Assembly (NCBI GenBank): GCA_002842205.1
Contig: PHCI01000015.1
Coordinates: forward strand, 1 to 64,000
DNA: 64,000 bases
Direction: 5' to 3'
Origin: Betaproteobacteria bacterium HGW-Betaproteobacteria-3
GTDB taxonomy: Bacteria; Pseudomonadota; Gammaproteobacteria; Burkholderiales; Burkholderiaceae_C
Below are positions 41,423 through 49,604 of this stretch, in pieces (the stretch's first letter is position 1; each line of letters starts with the position of its first letter). The notes beneath the pieces were generated by a model that ran no database searches, was not told the origin of the DNA, and saw only the letters and a list, made by a program, of their open reading frames with translations. The translations under genes were made by a program, and so were the position numbers.

Positions 41423-42157
41423 CTACGGCAAGGGGAAACGGGTCAGTCGCAGCGGATCAGGGATGTGAATTTCACGCTTGTCGATGACGATCAATCCTTT
41501 GGATTCGAGCTCATGCAGCACACGCGAGAAGTATTCGGGCGTCATGGACAGGCGCGAGGCAATGGTTGCCTTGCTCACGGGAAGCACCACGTTTTGCGAT
41601 CGACCCATCTCAGCGTCTGCGCTTGGCCCAGTGCGGGCCCCCTCGTTTGGGGTGCTGTGCGGAAAATCGCGCAAGAGATAACCAATCACGCGTTCCACGC
41701 CACTGTGCAGGGAATAGGCTTTGACGTCGTTGACCAGCCCGTGCAGGCGCCGGGACAGGCCAGCAAGCATGCGCATGGAAAATCGGGGATCATTTTCGAT
41801 CTCCAGCATCACACTTTGCTTGGACACGCTGAGCAGCACGGTGTCGGTCAGTGCCTGGGCGTTGATGAAGTACGGCTTGTCCGTGAACATCAGGGCTTCG
41901 GCAAAGCTGTTGCCAGGCCCCACAATTTCGATGATCTTTTCCTGCCCGGCTGGCGAGATCGCAAACAGCTTGATCTGACCCGACACGGTGACGTGAAACT
42001 CGACGCAGGGTTCGCCGATGCGAAAGGCGTCTTCACCCCGGGCCAGCGTGCGCAGACGGCACCCATGGGTCAGACGTTGCAGCTCCGGTGGTTTCATTTC
42101 CTGAAACAGGGGCAGCATTGACAGGTAGCGCGGCAGATCGAACTGGGTAATGTCCAT
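41423..42157 (-). CDS. Crp/Fnr-family regulator, Dnr/NnrR-like (no Fe-S cysteines)
   Basis: 244 residues, start at the ATG at 42157. The N-terminal cyclic-nucleotide-like domain (about 20-130) has LARGEDAFRIGEPCVEFHVTVSGQIKLF and EIVGPGNSFAEALMF. The C-terminal winged helix has the HTH KATIASRLSMTPEYFSRVLHEL (read in part: TIASRLSMTPEYFSRVL). The N-terminus lacks the Cys cluster of FNR, as in NO-sensing Dnr/NNR proteins. It lies at the end of the denitrification block, and three FNR/DNR-type sites stand before other genes of the block. It is therefore the likely NO- or nitrite-responsive activator of the module. Confidence 0.8.
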   Translation of the reverse strand: MDITQFDLPRYLSMLPLFQEMKPPELQRLTHGCRLRTLARGEDAFRIGEPCVEFHVTVSGQIKLFAISPAGQEKIIEIVGPGNSFAEALMFTDKPYFINAQALTDTVLLSVSKQSVMLEIENDPRFSMRMLAGLSRRLHGLVNDVKAYSLHSGVERVIGYLLRDFPHSTPNEGARTGPSADAEMGRSQNVVLPVSKATIASRLSMTPEYFSRVLHELESKGLIVIDKREIHIPDPLRLTRFPLP

Positions 42158-42230
42158 GGCCTGGGTGCTGCAGGTGCGTTGCGTGGTGGGCACATTGCGG
42201 GTCAACGTGACCAACCCGCACTGTACCCTC

Positions 42231-43103
42231 TCAATGCGGCCCTTCCGGGCTTGGCGGGCGGGGCCAGGGTTTGTTCCCGTTTCCGGTGCCACGAACTTCA
42301 ACGGACACCAGCGCGGCAATCAGCAGCGGCGAGACGGTGGCATGCAGAAAACCCAGCCATACGGGCCGGGTGCTGAGCACCAACAAAGCGAGACCCAGGA
42401 GGATCTGCGCTGGCAGCAGCAGGCTCAAGGCTGCGACATGGGAAGACATGGCGGCACGCCCATGCCCATGGGCGTCGCGCAGGACACCCCCTGCAATCAG
42501 GATCGCCGGAACGGCCGTGCCGACGTGAATGAACGCCGTCCAGCGGACGTCGCCCATGGCGAGCGCACTGGCCGTCGCACCGCTCGCAACATGGATCAGA
42601 AACACGCTGAACGCCCGGAATGGAAAGACGCCACGCGACCGATCGGTTCGGGTGGCCACCGCCATCGACTCGCGCAACCACCAGCAGAACATCAGAAGGA
42701 GACTTCCACCCGCAACGTTCGCCACCGTCACCACGGTAAAACGATAACCCGGCGTCAAAGGACCGATCGCCGCGAGCATCACCGTGGCGGACAGCAGGCC
42801 CGCAACAGCCGCGCCCGCCCCCGGCGGCAAGGGTCTGGCTCGCCACCAGAACACGGCGGCGAGCAGCCCCAGCAGCCCCATGCCCGTCGCGGCGAAACGG
42901 TGAATCATCCGCACGGTGTGTTCCGCGGCGGTGGGCAGCATGGATTGGCCGGGCACCGTGCCGCCATCCACCACGGTGCTCAAGCGCAGCAACACGCTGG
43001 CCGCCAGTATGGCCAACGCCAGAATCGCCCCCAACGTGCCGATGTGCCGCAGAGGATTTCCGGGCCCGGAGGCTGTCGGGTTATGCCTGTTTGGATGGTT
43101 CAT
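42231..43103 (-). CDS. CtaA/COX15-like membrane protein (heme A synthase-like)
   Basis: 290 residues, ATG at 43103. Eight transmembrane helices are predicted by eye. EHTVRMIHRFAATGMGLL has the paired His/Arg pattern of the COX15 ligand helix, and QILLGLALLV...LHATVSPLL resembles its C-terminal repeat. His residues lie in helices 2, 5, 6, 7 and 8. Heme A synthases turn heme O into heme A. It sits 19 bases after a heme-copper subunit I gene and in one block with a heme O synthase, so it could modify heme for one of the two heme-copper enzymes. It is divergent enough from classical CtaA that this is tentative. Confidence 0.6.
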   Translation of the reverse strand: MNHPNRHNPTASGPGNPLRHIGTLGAILALAILAASVLLRLSTVVDGGTVPGQSMLPTAAEHTVRMIHRFAATGMGLLGLLAAVFWWRARPLPPGAGAAVAGLLSATVMLAAIGPLTPGYRFTVVTVANVAGGSLLLMFCWWLRESMAVATRTDRSRGVFPFRAFSVFLIHVASGATASALAMGDVRWTAFIHVGTAVPAILIAGGVLRDAHGHGRAAMSSHVAALSLLLPAQILLGLALLVLSTRPVWLGFLHATVSPLLIAALVSVEVRGTGNGNKPWPRPPSPEGPH

Positions 43104-43122
43104 GGGTTGCGACCGCCAGGCC

Positions 43123-44481
43123 TCAGGCCTTGTCTGCAATAAGGACCGCGCGCAACACGATCACCACAAACATCACACCACCCGCAATGGCGATCAGCCC
43201 GCCCAGGCCCATCAGGCCCATGCCCATGACCTCCTGGGTTGAACGCAAGACCTGCTCGCCACCGGCCACCTTGCGCTGTACGCCATAGCCACCCGACCAC
43301 ACCAGGCCGACAATGTGCATCAGCTGACCTGCCCCATAAATGACGGGTTGCCAGGCCGCAGCGCCGGAACGGGGCGTTGAAAAACCCAACCGGGGCAACA
43401 GGTGATAGACCACCCCCATCATGGCCAGCGTGACGCCCACGATGCTGCCGTGATAATGCGCTGGAATGCGGACGTTGTTGCCCGTGATCAGGAAGCCGAT
43501 GATTCCGCCCGCTGAAAAAAGCACCAGCGACGCGATCAGGCTTGCCCGTAACGGTCGTTCGGCAGCGGTCATGGGTCGAATGGGCCACATGGACCACAGC
43601 ACAGCCAGCGCGACCGGCGCAATGACGATCCCTCCGCCAAACCGCATCAGCAAGGTTTGCGCATGATGATGTTCGACCGAGGTGACGTCGTACGCCAGAT
43701 AAGTTACCGGGGTCAGGAAAACGCTCAGCAGGGCGATGGCAAAGAACAAGATCACCACACGGGGTGAAAGTGCAAACCGGGCGCCGACCGCACCAACCAG
43801 CCAGATCCAGCACACCAGCATCAGCAGCGTGTAGGCGAACTGCAGGACATGCCCACCGCCCCAAAACAGCAACTCGTAATAAACCCGCGAGTCAAGCACC
43901 AGCGGCACCTTGAGCCACGACCATGCAAACGAAATTGCCGCCACCACGCATGCCACCATCGCGGCATTGAGGCCGAACCGCAGCGCCCCACCCCCGCCGA
44001 TCCGGGAGCCAACAGGCGCAACCGCCAGCATCGACCTCAGACACATCATCACGACGCCCACGCCGAACAACAGCAAACCGGTCAGGAAAACCGGGCCATC
44101 CAGCACCGGGACATAGTTGGACATCACCGGCTTTCCCGGATCGACAAAAGGCGCGAGGCCCATGGCGAGCGTGCCCAGGGTGGACATGGAGAAGGCGGCC
44201 CACGCCATCTGCTCATACCGGGTGGTGCCGGTCATGGCCCACAGCGCGCTGCCGAAAGAAAGGAACCACACCAGAACCGACAGATCCACGTGGACCACCA
44301 GCGCAACGCGGAAAAAATCCGCCAGAGGAAACAGCGTCTGCAACTGCGGGGTCCGTGACAACACCAGCAGCACCGAGAACAACCCGGACGCCAACAGTGC
44401 CAGTGTGCCCAGCGCAAGCCAGGCGATGGCCAGCGAGCGGCGGGAATCCAGCGGTACGTCAAGATCGAAATGGGAACTCAT
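43123..44481 (-). CDS. Heme-copper oxidoreductase subunit I-like protein (CcoN/NOR-like, Tyr-less site)
   Basis: 452 residues, ATG at 44481, about 12 helices. The six ligand His are readable: H64 (VVHVDLSVLVW), H211 (FWGGGHVLQF, CuB), an adjacent pair in VEHHHAQ (H271-H273, CuB) and H342/H344 (IPAHYHGSIVGV, hemes). The residue four after H211 is Phe, with Gln before it, where A-type oxidases have Tyr. At position -6 before the His pair, where C-type enzymes have Tyr, there is also none (a Tyr, 264, lies 7 before the first His). No ccoO, ccoP or norC gene is adjacent. Known O2 reductases need that Tyr, so a nitric oxide reductase-like activity is more likely. It has its own DNR-type site 68 bases upstream. 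Confidence 0.7.
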   Translation of the reverse strand: MSSHFDLDVPLDSRRSLAIAWLALGTLALLASGLFSVLLVLSRTPQLQTLFPLADFFRVALVVHVDLSVLVWFLSFGSALWAMTGTTRYEQMAWAAFSMSTLGTLAMGLAPFVDPGKPVMSNYVPVLDGPVFLTGLLLFGVGVVMMCLRSMLAVAPVGSRIGGGGALRFGLNAAMVACVVAAISFAWSWLKVPLVLDSRVYYELLFWGGGHVLQFAYTLLMLVCWIWLVGAVGARFALSPRVVILFFAIALLSVFLTPVTYLAYDVTSVEHHHAQTLLMRFGGGIVIAPVALAVLWSMWPIRPMTAAERPLRASLIASLVLFSAGGIIGFLITGNNVRIPAHYHGSIVGVTLAMMGVVYHLLPRLGFSTPRSGAAAWQPVIYGAGQLMHIVGLVWSGGYGVQRKVAGGEQVLRSTQEVMGMGLMGLGGLIAIAGGVMFVVIVLRAVLIADKA

Positions 44482-44542
44482 GGCCTTGCAGAGGCCACCT
44501 TGGCCACCCACGCCACTGTAGGCGGCATTGGTCGTGCGGGAC

Positions 44543-44556
44543 TTGATCTCGGTCAA
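44543..44556 (-). promoter_or_regulatory. FNR/DNR-type binding site before the CcoN-like gene
   Basis: TTGATCTCGGTCAA, matching TTGAT-N4-GTCAA. The centre lies 68 bases before the ATG at 44481 and 22 bases from a minus-strand TACAGT, a -10-like hexamer (4 of 6). It overlaps the end of the cytochrome b-MvhD gene. Confidence 0.65.
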
Positions 44557-46112
44557 GCAACGGGTGCTTGTTCGTCCGGTCCAGGAACATCGTCCATACT
44601 TGTCAGCCGATGTCGCAGCGTCGCGATGGCTTGCCGGACCCGCCTGGCGTCACCCCCCGACCAGACGACTTCAACCCGGTTGCGCGGTGCGGCGGCGCGA
44701 AGGTGTGGCTCCCGCGTTCCGGCGAGACGCTCGCTGGTCCAGCGGTCCCCCAAGCGGTATTCGCAATCGCCCTCGTGGCAGCCGGCGATCACGACGCCAC
44801 TCACGCCTAACCGCAGCGCGTACTCAATGAACGACGGTGCCAGCATGGCAGTGCATTCCAGCGTCATCCCGGCCGTCCCAGCGTCGGTGAATGCGGCGCC
44901 TTGCGCCGCCTGCCGGCAGGTAAACAGCATGAGCTTCGACGTTCCAGTCAATTCGGCGATCCGCTGATGCATCTGTGAACGCAGCAGATCAACCGGCAGA
45001 TCGGGAAGGTCGATGCCAGAGACAAATTTCTCGACACGGCGAAATGGTGTGCTCGACGGGCAGGCGCCGGCACAGATGCCGCAGGCAACACACAAATCGG
45101 CATTGACCTGGGCCTGCTGGATGTGGTGTCGTCCGTCGGATCTCGGCACCATGATCACGGCACCGAACGGGCAATCCGCTGCGCAGCGCGCGCATCCATT
45201 GCAATAGGCCAGGTCAACGCGCGCCGGCGCGTGAACAGCCCCCGGCGTCTGTCTTTTCGGCCACAGGGGCAGCGTGGCAAGCCCGGCGGTCAGTGTCGCG
45301 GCAAGCCACCAGACTGTTGGCGCCGAAAGCGCGTCCACGAGCGGATGCAGAAAAAGATAAAACCAGTCCAGTGCCAGGACGGCCGGTCGCCGGAGGGGGT
45401 CCGCCTGGCCCAGGCTTTCCACTGGCGCCACAAGCGCCAGCAACACCAGCATGGTCAGGCTTCCAAGGATCAGGACGCGCGGCGGCCAGACCCGCACATG
45501 CGAGATTCTTTGCACATGAATCCACACGCCCGCCAGCAATAGCAGCGGCACCCCAATGTGCACGAAGACAATCAACGAGAAGAAGCGGTCGTTCAACGCC
45601 TCCGGTGTCAGGAAATTTCGCACCAGAAGATCTGCGGACACGGGGAGCGCTTGCAGCCATTCCGCGGTCGCGGCCGCGCTGTACAAGGCCCGCGCATCCC
45701 ATGGGAGCCAGAGTCCCGAGAGACCGGCGATCCAGACCAGCCAAAGCAACGGGATGCCGCTCACCCAGGCAAACCAGCGGACACGGCCGAAATGGCCCCG
45801 CACCGCTTCGCGCAAAAGATGCAGCACCGTCAACGCCAGACAGGCATCCGCCGCATAGCGGTGCAGACCGCGCAGAACGCGACCCAGCATCAGCGGCGCC
45901 TGCTGCAACCGAAGCCCCGATGCGTAGGCGCCGTTGACGCTGGTGTCATACAGGGCGTAGGCAACGACACCGCTGGTCACGGCGATGCTCAGACATAGAA
46001 ACGCCAGTGCACCCAAATGCCGCCAGGGATTGAGTGCTGCGTTGAATGCGTGATCAAAGCTACCGGTCAGGCGCTCGTCGGCGCCGCGCAGGATCCTTAA
46101 CAGTCTGGCCAT
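44553..46112 (-). CDS. Cytochrome b-2[4Fe-4S] ferredoxin-MvhD fusion protein
   Basis: 519 residues. An N-terminal bc1-type cytochrome b domain (about 20-290) has His pairs H84/H98 and H185/H199, each 14 apart, as for two b hemes. Then two [4Fe-4S] motifs follow: C304-x2-C307-x2-C310-x3-C314 and C341-x2-C344-x2-C347-x3-C351. The C-terminus (about 390-500) is an MvhD/FlpD-like domain with C399, C420, C445 and C450. MvhD passes electrons to heterodisulfide reductases, but no hdr genes are visible. It would link a membrane quinone pool with a cytosolic iron-sulfur chain. It is 9 bases after the 173-residue protein gene and ends over the DNR site of the next gene. Confidence 0.85.
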   Translation of the reverse strand: MARLLRILRGADERLTGSFDHAFNAALNPWRHLGALAFLCLSIAVTSGVVAYALYDTSVNGAYASGLRLQQAPLMLGRVLRGLHRYAADACLALTVLHLLREAVRGHFGRVRWFAWVSGIPLLWLVWIAGLSGLWLPWDARALYSAAATAEWLQALPVSADLLVRNFLTPEALNDRFFSLIVFVHIGVPLLLLAGVWIHVQRISHVRVWPPRVLILGSLTMLVLLALVAPVESLGQADPLRRPAVLALDWFYLFLHPLVDALSAPTVWWLAATLTAGLATLPLWPKRQTPGAVHAPARVDLAYCNGCARCAADCPFGAVIMVPRSDGRHHIQQAQVNADLCVACGICAGACPSSTPFRRVEKFVSGIDLPDLPVDLLRSQMHQRIAELTGTSKLMLFTCRQAAQGAAFTDAGTAGMTLECTAMLAPSFIEYALRLGVSGVVIAGCHEGDCEYRLGDRWTSERLAGTREPHLRAAAPRNRVEVVWSGGDARRVRQAIATLRHRLTSMDDVPGPDEQAPVA

Positions 46113-46121
46113 GGAAGCCCA

Positions 46122-46643
46122 TCAGCCGGTTGTGAACTGAAAGCCGCCACCGGCCCCCGAGAAATCAATGATCAACACCTGACCGGGGATCAATTCGATG
46201 TCGACGTTGCGCGAGTGGTTGAACGCTCGGTCCGGACCGTCGGCGAGGCGGGCCCCGAATGTATGCCGCCCGGCAGGTATCTCCAGCCGACGGTACAAGG
46301 TGGCGGCACCGTCCCGGTGCAATCCGGTCGGCTGGAGGTCAAACCGGTACAGGGGCCGACCGTCCATGTCGAGCTCGACGACAATGACAGACCGTTCACG
46401 CGGGCAGTCAAGTTGTGTCCGCATATTGGGCGCCAGCGCGCTCAACTCCTGGGGAGTGCGTTGCCGACAAGGCTGGACACGTTGCGCCGAATGGCTGAAC
46501 GAGAGCTTGATGACCGCCTCGTTGTCTGCACGCAGGCGATACGCCGGCGCAGTGGAAAAATAGCCGAGAACCGCAGCGAACAAGCCATAGGCAACTGCCT
46601 GCATGGCGTACCGCACGGGGGCGGGCCAGGGTCGGCTAGACAT
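46122..46643 (-). CDS. Uncharacterised membrane-anchored protein of the cytochrome b operon
   Basis: 173 residues, ATG at 46643; it overlaps the cytochrome b-reductase stop by 8 bases. One transmembrane helix (about 13-34), then a 140-residue extracytoplasmic domain with two Cys (59 and 80) and a beta-rich look (SVIVVELDMDGRPLYRF, LEIPAGRHTFGARLAD, VDIELIPGQVLIIDF). I do not recognise the family. It is fixed between the two cytochrome b fusions, so it is likely an assembly or binding subunit. Confidence 0.6.
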   Translation of the reverse strand: MSSRPWPAPVRYAMQAVAYGLFAAVLGYFSTAPAYRLRADNEAVIKLSFSHSAQRVQPCRQRTPQELSALAPNMRTQLDCPRERSVIVVELDMDGRPLYRFDLQPTGLHRDGAATLYRRLEIPAGRHTFGARLADGPDRAFNHSRNVDIELIPGQVLIIDFSGAGGGFQFTTG

Positions 46644-48615
46644 TCGAACCTCCGAGTTTGACCAGCTCGGCACTGGCGCTGCCAATCGCACGGTGTGCCG
46701 CCAGATGGAATGCATCCGAAAAACAGTCGTCCTTCGCTGCACCGTGGTGCATGAACGCAGGCTGCGCCGCCTCCACCATCTGCACGGACCCGCAGGCGTA
46801 GATCTGATGCCGTGAAAGATCAGGGTAGTCGGCCAGTATCGCCTCATGCACCAAACCGACGCGCCCTGACCAGGCGTCGTCGGCGCCCGGCGCCGACAGC
46901 ACCGGAATGAAGGTGAAGTTCGGGTGCTCGCGTGCCCACTGCCCAGCCAGATCCCCAAGATAAAGATCCTGCCTGCTGCGCACGCCCCAATATAAAACCA
47001 TCTGACGCTGCAAGCCGGTATGAAACGCGTGTTCAACCATGCTTTTGATCGGTGCGAAACCGGTGGATCCGGCGACGAAAATGATCGGTTTGTCGCTGTC
47101 CTCGTGCAAAGTGAACGCCCCCAAGGGGCCCTCCAGATCGAGGGTATCCCCCACCTTCATCTGGGTGAAAACCTGACTGGTAAACCGACCACCGGGAACC
47201 AGCCGCACATGCAATTCAATTCCGTCCGCCACATGCGGTGCAGTGGCAAACGAGAAACTGCGCCGGGCACCATCGGCCAGCAGGATGTTGATGTACTGTC
47301 CGGCATGAAACGGCAAACTGCCGTCGCCTTCCAGTCGCAGGCACAGGCGCATCACATCGGCCGAGAGCAGGTCGAGACGGGCCACGCGTGCCCGGTACTG
47401 CCGGGTCGGCAGTTTGATTGCGGTTGATTGCGCAACATAGGCAATCTCCACATCGGTCACCGGCTCGGCACAACACAGCAGAATCTTCCGGTCGGCGCGC
47501 TCCACGGGTGTCAGCGCAGTCGCCTGGAACGGCTGAAGATGCACCTTGCCGTAAAGCAAATCTGCCTTGCAGGCGCCACACCCCCCGTTGCGGCATTCAA
47601 AAGGCATGGGCAAGCCTGCGCGCAACCCGGCATCCAGCAGCGTTTCACCTGGCTCCACCATGATGATGCGTTCATCCGGATGTACCGCCAGACTGCGGGC
47701 CTGCTGCCGCCCTCGCCGACGCCAGGTCAACCAGGGGACCGCGGCCAACAAAAAGGTCGCACCGATGGCCAACAACCATACATGGCCGGCTCCCCAGATC
47801 TCGATGAGCGGGTACAGGGCCAGGTAAAACCAGTCGAAATTCACACTCGCGGGCCAGATGGCCAAGTCGATCGGCCCCTGACTGACCGCCGGTTTGACAA
47901 TCGACAGTGCGACCAGACTCGCGAAAATCCCGGCCGCCAGGGGTCTGGGTGGATTCGTATGGGCGCCAGGGGTTCGCTGCGTGTGGATCCAGAGCACGGC
48001 GAGCAAACCCAAAGGCAACCCGATGTGAATGAACGACAACAGCGAAAACAGGCGGTCACCCACGTGCGCACTGGAGATGAAGTTGCGTGTCATGGCGCCA
48101 CCGATCAGCGGCAGCGAATCCAGCCACTCGGTGGTCAGGGTCACCACGAACTGGGACAACCGGTCCCAGGGCAGCATGTAACCGTTGATTCCGGATGCGA
48201 ACGCCAGCCAAAGCAGCAGCACGCCCGTCACCCACGAAAACCAGCGTGACCCTCGATAGTGTCCAAATGCCCAATGGCGGGCCAGATGCAGCAACATGCC
48301 CACCACCAGGGCGTCGGACGCGTAACGATGCAGGCTTCTCACCAACCCGCCAGCCCAGGGCTGGTTGTCGGTCAAGGCGGTCACGGAGGTGTAGGCGCCG
48401 GCAACGCCGGTCTCAAAGAATGCGTACAGATACAGGCCGGTCGCGATCACGATCCAGAGCAGAAAATAAGTGATGGCGCCCAGATAATGGAGCGGATTCA
48501 ACCGCCCTCCAAACACTTTTCCAAGCAGTCTTTCGGTCACCAGAAAGCAGGCCTGCACGAACGATTTCGAGGGTTCCGGGACCCCTGTGGGGCTGGATCG
48601 CGGCACAGACGACAT
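46636..48615 (-). CDS. Cytochrome b-[2Fe-2S]-FAD/NAD reductase fusion protein
   Basis: 659 residues with ATG at 48615. An N-terminal bc1-type cytochrome b domain (about 20-300) has His pairs H96/H110 and H197/H211. A plant-type [2Fe-2S] ferredoxin (about 310-400) has ligands C341, C346, C349 and C381. A ferredoxin reductase-like module (about 405-640) has the FAD motif RSFSFA, the NAD(P) motif GSTGFAPIKSM and a CGSVQM end. It thus holds a complete path from NAD(P)H to membrane hemes in one chain. No Rieske protein or cytochrome c1 is present, so it is not a bc1 complex. Confidence 0.85.
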   Translation of the reverse strand: MSSVPRSSPTGVPEPSKSFVQACFLVTERLLGKVFGGRLNPLHYLGAITYFLLWIVIATGLYLYAFFETGVAGAYTSVTALTDNQPWAGGLVRSLHRYASDALVVGMLLHLARHWAFGHYRGSRWFSWVTGVLLLWLAFASGINGYMLPWDRLSQFVVTLTTEWLDSLPLIGGAMTRNFISSAHVGDRLFSLLSFIHIGLPLGLLAVLWIHTQRTPGAHTNPPRPLAAGIFASLVALSIVKPAVSQGPIDLAIWPASVNFDWFYLALYPLIEIWGAGHVWLLAIGATFLLAAVPWLTWRRRGRQQARSLAVHPDERIIMVEPGETLLDAGLRAGLPMPFECRNGGCGACKADLLYGKVHLQPFQATALTPVERADRKILLCCAEPVTDVEIAYVAQSTAIKLPTRQYRARVARLDLLSADVMRLCLRLEGDGSLPFHAGQYINILLADGARRSFSFATAPHVADGIELHVRLVPGGRFTSQVFTQMKVGDTLDLEGPLGAFTLHEDSDKPIIFVAGSTGFAPIKSMVEHAFHTGLQRQMVLYWGVRSRQDLYLGDLAGQWAREHPNFTFIPVLSAPGADDAWSGRVGLVHEAILADYPDLSRHQIYACGSVQMVEAAQPAFMHHGAAKDDCFSDAFHLAAHRAIGSASAELVKLGGSNV

Positions 48616-48655
48616 CAATGTATTGACCGCTCAAACGGCGCTTGAGGACCGCCGG

Positions 48656-49591
48656 TCACGCCGAACCTTCGCGCGGAGATGAACGCGACGAAAGCGCGCC
48701 CGGTGACCCCAAGCGTTGTGCCCGGCGCAGCTGCCGACGTGAGCGCCATTCCGCCCCAAAGAAGGCAACCATCGCCAGTGCAAACGTGATCCCGCCGGCC
48801 ACTTCGATCAACAACCCATAGTTGACGCGGTACTTGCCGGTGTCCGGGTCGTAGACGGTGCAAAGAATTCGCACGCGTTCGATCAAGTCGTCCAGCCGCA
48901 ACTGCTGCGCGACCGGCGCATTGCGCAGCAGTTGTTTGAGTGGTGCGCCAACGGCATCTGCGGAGAGCTCTTCGCCGTAGATTTGCCGGTAAATTCGGCC
49001 CTGGGCATCCAGCAGCGTCACTTGCAACACATGGTCGAATCCGGCAGGTGTGGCCTGATAGGTAAACCCGAAAGCCCGCGTGAGCGGTGCAACGATGGAC
49101 GGGTGGGGACTCAGAAACTCCCAATTCGGGGCGTCGATGCCATGCTGGAGGGCAAAAGACTTCAGCGATTGCGGGGAATCTGCGGGCTGGTTGAAGCCCA
49201 CACTGATCACATTGAACTGGTTTGTGCCGAAAACGTCGCGCCCGTTGTCGATCGCGCGCTGCAATGAACGGGTTGTCAGGGGACACACCTGGAAGCAACC
49301 CGTGTAGATAAAACTTACCAGAAGGGGCTTTCCCCGGTAGCGGGAAAGCCGCACCGGCTCGCCCGCACGGTCCAGCAAGGTAAAGTCGTCCGGCGTCGTG
49401 CCTGTGACCGACTGACTGAAGCGCAGCGCCTCGGACACGTCCAGCGGTGCCGCCGGGTTGGCGTCCTGCGCGAAGGCGCTGCTGGCAAAGAACGCAGACC
49501 CCAAAACGATGGCGCAGGCCACCAGATGCGGCGCCTGGGCCGCAAAGTGCCGCAAGGTCACCGCTTTCGGCGCAGGGTCGTGAACAGGCAC
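48656..49591 (-). CDS. Sco1/SenC-type copper chaperone
   Basis: 311 residues, GTG start. Signal peptide, thioredoxin-like Sco domain with the Cu ligands CFQVC (near residue 99) and the distant His in GFDHVLQVTLLD, and an additional C-terminal transmembrane helix (about 255-280). It would deliver copper to the CuA site of the subunit II in the same operon. AOB sNOR operons also include a senC gene. Confidence 0.88.
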   Translation of the reverse strand: MPVHDPAPKAVTLRHFAAQAPHLVACAIVLGSAFFASSAFAQDANPAAPLDVSEALRFSQSVTGTTPDDFTLLDRAGEPVRLSRYRGKPLLVSFIYTGCFQVCPLTTRSLQRAIDNGRDVFGTNQFNVISVGFNQPADSPQSLKSFALQHGIDAPNWEFLSPHPSIVAPLTRAFGFTYQATPAGFDHVLQVTLLDAQGRIYRQIYGEELSADAVGAPLKQLLRNAPVAQQLRLDDLIERVRILCTVYDPDTGKYRVNYGLLIEVAGGITFALAMVAFFGAEWRSRRQLRRAQRLGSPGALSSRSSPREGSA

Positions 49592-49604
49592 GGGCTTTGC
49601 TCCG

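Noticed and set aside
42181-42215. FNR-type site before the Crp/Fnr gene (TTGCGGGTCAA)
   Set aside because: The half sites are too close and the first half is not TTGAT-like.
43123-44481. A cbb3 oxidase catalytic subunit
   Set aside because: No ccoO or ccoP gene is adjacent and the C-type Tyr is not at its place; a NOR-like role fits better.
44553-48615. A cytochrome bc1 complex
   Set aside because: Two cytochrome b domains are present but no Rieske or cytochrome c1 gene; the fused domains are ferredoxin, reductase and MvhD.
48623-48634. TTGA-N4-TCAA before the cytochrome b-reductase gene
   Set aside because: The spacing is two bases short of the FNR/DNR form (TTGA-N6-TCAA).
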